Shown here: in pieces, positions 62,732 to 64,000 of the stretch | Layout of the letters: each line of letters begins with the position of its first letter | Numbering within the stretch: the first letter of the stretch is position 1 | From: Pseudomonadota bacterium | Lineage (GTDB): Bacteria > Desulfobacterota > Binatia > Binatales > Binataceae | Length of the DNA stretch: 64,000 nucleotides | NCBI GenBank assembly: GCA_021323675.1 | Contig: JAJPKP010000070.1 | Span: 83,887 to 147,886 of the forward strand | Direction: 5' to 3' | Notes under the pieces: generated by a model | What the model saw: the letters and a program-made list of their open reading frames with translations, nothing else | Told to the model about the DNA's origin: nothing | Database searches by the model: none | Translations under genes and position numbers: made by a program

Positions 62732-64000
62732 GTGCCGAAGCGTGAACCTCCATCGTGGGATCTCGTTCTCAAGCGCAACTCGGTTGAGCGCCTGAAACAC
62801 GAGCTTTTTCCGACCGAACTGGCCGGTCAGTGGCAGCGCCTCGTCGATACGCCGTACGAAAAGCTTCCCGAGGAAGACATCGTACGCCTCCAATGGTTCG
62901 GGATGTACCACGACAAGCCCAAGGTCGGCACCTTCATGATGCGGGTGAAGATTCCGAGCGGCATTCTATCGCCGGCGGGTCTGCGAACCATCGGAGAGAT
63001 TTCCGAGAAGTGCGGCCGCAACCAGGGCGAACTGACCACGCGCCAGAACATCCAGCTTCATTACATCACGCTGGACAAGTTCCCTGACATCCTCGAGCAG
63101 CTCAAGTCGGTCGGGCTGACGACGATGGGAGGGTGCGGCGATGTGGTGCGAAACATCACCGGATGCCCGGTCGCGGGAGTCGATCATGATGAATTGTTCG
63201 ACGTAACCGGACTGGTGCGTGAAGCGGCGGATTTCTTCTATGGAAACCGCGAGTATTCCGATCTGCCGCGCAAGCACAAAATCACGATTTCGTCGTGCCG
63301 GTTCCACTGCAACGCTCCCGAAATCAACTGCATCGCGCTGGTGGCGATGGTGAAGGATGGCCGCGAGGGATTCGCGGTTCGGGTGGGCGGCGGACAATCA
63401 TCCACCCCGCGCCTGTCGCGCCATCTCGGGGTATTCATCTCGCGGGATCAGGCGATTCCTGTGCTGCGCGCGATTCTCGATGTTTGGCGTTCAACCACCG
63501 AGTACCGCCTCTCGCGCGTCAAGGCGCGGCTCAAGTTCATGATCGACGACTACGGGCCGGAAGAATTTCGCAGGCTGGTCGAGGCGCGGCTCGGGTTCGA
63601 TCTCGAGCGACTCGAGGAGATGCCGGTTGCAGAAGAAGAAAGCGACCACATGGGCATCCACGAGCAGAAACAGCCCGGACTCTTCTACGTAGGGGTTCCG
63701 GTTTATCTCGGTCTGATGAGCGGCACTCAGATGCGCGAACTTGCGGCGCTCGCCGAAGAATTGGGCGGCGACATTCGCCTGACTCGCCGCCAGAACTTCA
63801 TCCTCGCCGGCATCCCATCGGAAAAACTGGATGCGACGATCGCGCGAGTCGGAGAAATCGGGTTCCCGCTGAATGCAAACGGTCTGTACGCCTCGTCGAT
63901 CGGGTGCATCGGCGACCCGCATTGCAACTACGCGGTGACGCCGACCAAGGAAAAGCTCGCAGTCATCATCGATCGCCTGGTGAAGGACTTTGGCGATGAG
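62732..64000 (+). CDS. Nitrite/sulfite reductase (sirohaem, [4Fe-4S]), 3' end beyond the window
   Basis: The frame runs from GTG 62732 to the last base (423 codons, no stop). An in-frame TAA lies upstream, and no other start codon is available between it and this GTG. Two ferredoxin-like half domains ('GELTTRQNIQLHYI', 'GDIRLTRRQNFIL') and two sirohaem-domain parts are visible: 'GDVVRNITGCPVAGV' and 'ISSCRFHCNAPEINC', then 'IGCIGDPHCNYA' (C-x5-C), the first cluster-binding pair of the catalytic half. The second Cys pair must lie past the edge. Six-electron reduction of sulfite or nitrite is expected; which one is not decided here. Confidence 0.9.
   Translation, partial: MPKREPPSWDLVLKRNSVERLKHELFPTELAGQWQRLVDTPYEKLPEEDIVRLQWFGMYHDKPKVGTFMMRVKIPSGILSPAGLRTIGEISEKCGRNQGELTTRQNIQLHYITLDKFPDILEQLKSVGLTTMGGCGDVVRNITGCPVAGVDHDELFDVTGLVREAADFFYGNREYSDLPRKHKITISSCRFHCNAPEINCIALVAMVKDGREGFAVRVGGGQSSTPRLSRHLGVFISRDQAIPVLRAILDVWRSTTEYRLSRVKARLKFMIDDYGPEEFRRLVEARLGFDLERLEEMPVAEEESDHMGIHEQKQPGLFYVGVPVYLGLMSGTQMRELAALAEELGGDIRLTRRQNFILAGIPSEKLDATIARVGEIGFPLNANGLYASSIGCIGDPHCNYAVTPTKEKLAVIIDRLVKDFGDE

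Noticed and set aside
1..64000. CRISPR arrays, tRNAs, insertion sequences or prophage genes
   Set aside because: I saw no regularly spaced repeats, no cloverleaf-like sequence, no transposase or integrase and no phage structural gene. The A/T-rich 15180-15260 stretch looked vaguely like an IS end but has no inverted repeat partner.

Overview
This is a 64 kb stretch of a high-GC bacterial chromosome, densely coded on both strands and without tRNA, rRNA, CRISPR or intact mobile elements. The gene repertoire (many SDR enzymes, a luciferase-like flavin oxidoreductase, amidohydrolases, phosphotransferases, a tryptophan-tryptophylquinone amine dehydrogenase, GlnE, RND pumps) fits an aerobic Gram-negative soil or sediment bacterium. 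I suspect an uncultured deltaproteobacteria-like lineage such as Binatota, but no marker in the window fixes the taxonomy.

Layout. 0-13.7 kb: a catabolic region with SDR dehydrogenases, a KstD/fumarate-reductase-type flavoprotein, a stand-alone [2Fe-2S] ferredoxin, a type I extradiol ring-cleavage dioxygenase with all metal ligands, a nitronate-monooxygenase-like enzyme, a meta-cleavage-product hydrolase, two amidohydrolases, a methyltransferase, a luciferase-like oxidoreductase, a second alpha/beta hydrolase and an APH-family phosphotransferase. Together they suggest breakdown of a polycyclic, steroid-like or aromatic compound. 13.6-24 kb: a PD40 lipoprotein, a lower-GC patch with a short Ntn-hydrolase, aroA, a frameshifted NTF2-like gene, an orphan BMP lipoprotein, a lytic transglycosylase, glnE and chrA. 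24-30.7 kb: a Tat-exported BBE-type flavoenzyme, small conserved proteins, a deaminase, a PhyH dioxygenase, a GST, and fragments of AbiEii-type toxin genes. 30.6-32.8 kb: a DUF2089 regulator plus a large DUF4097-like repeat protein behind a promoter packed with palindromes.

32.9-39.2 kb: agmatine-to-putrescine genes (aguB, aguA) followed by phosphoketolase, acetate kinase and a universal stress protein. 39.3-47.7 kb: a TetR gene and a three-gene MdtABC-like RND pump. 47.9-52.3 kb: Rrf2 regulator, MsrA, a six-helix membrane protein, a coupled class II aldolase and PfkB kinase pair, and a TetR regulator. 52.2-56.1 kb, minus strand: an amine dehydrogenase operon, large subunit-mauE-mauD-small subunit-cytochrome-cytochrome, with most junctions overlapping. 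56.2-59.6 kb: SRP RNA, dnaX, ybaB, recR and a cytochrome lipoprotein. 59.9-64 kb: Fe-type superoxide dismutase, an SDR, a lipase-like hydrolase, and an Rrf2 regulator divergent from a sirohaem nitrite/sulfite reductase that runs off the end.

The points most worth following are the amine dehydrogenase operon that lacks mauG, the ring-cleavage cluster, the DUF2089-DUF4097 unit, and the AbiEii debris that lies in opposite orientations 3 kb apart.
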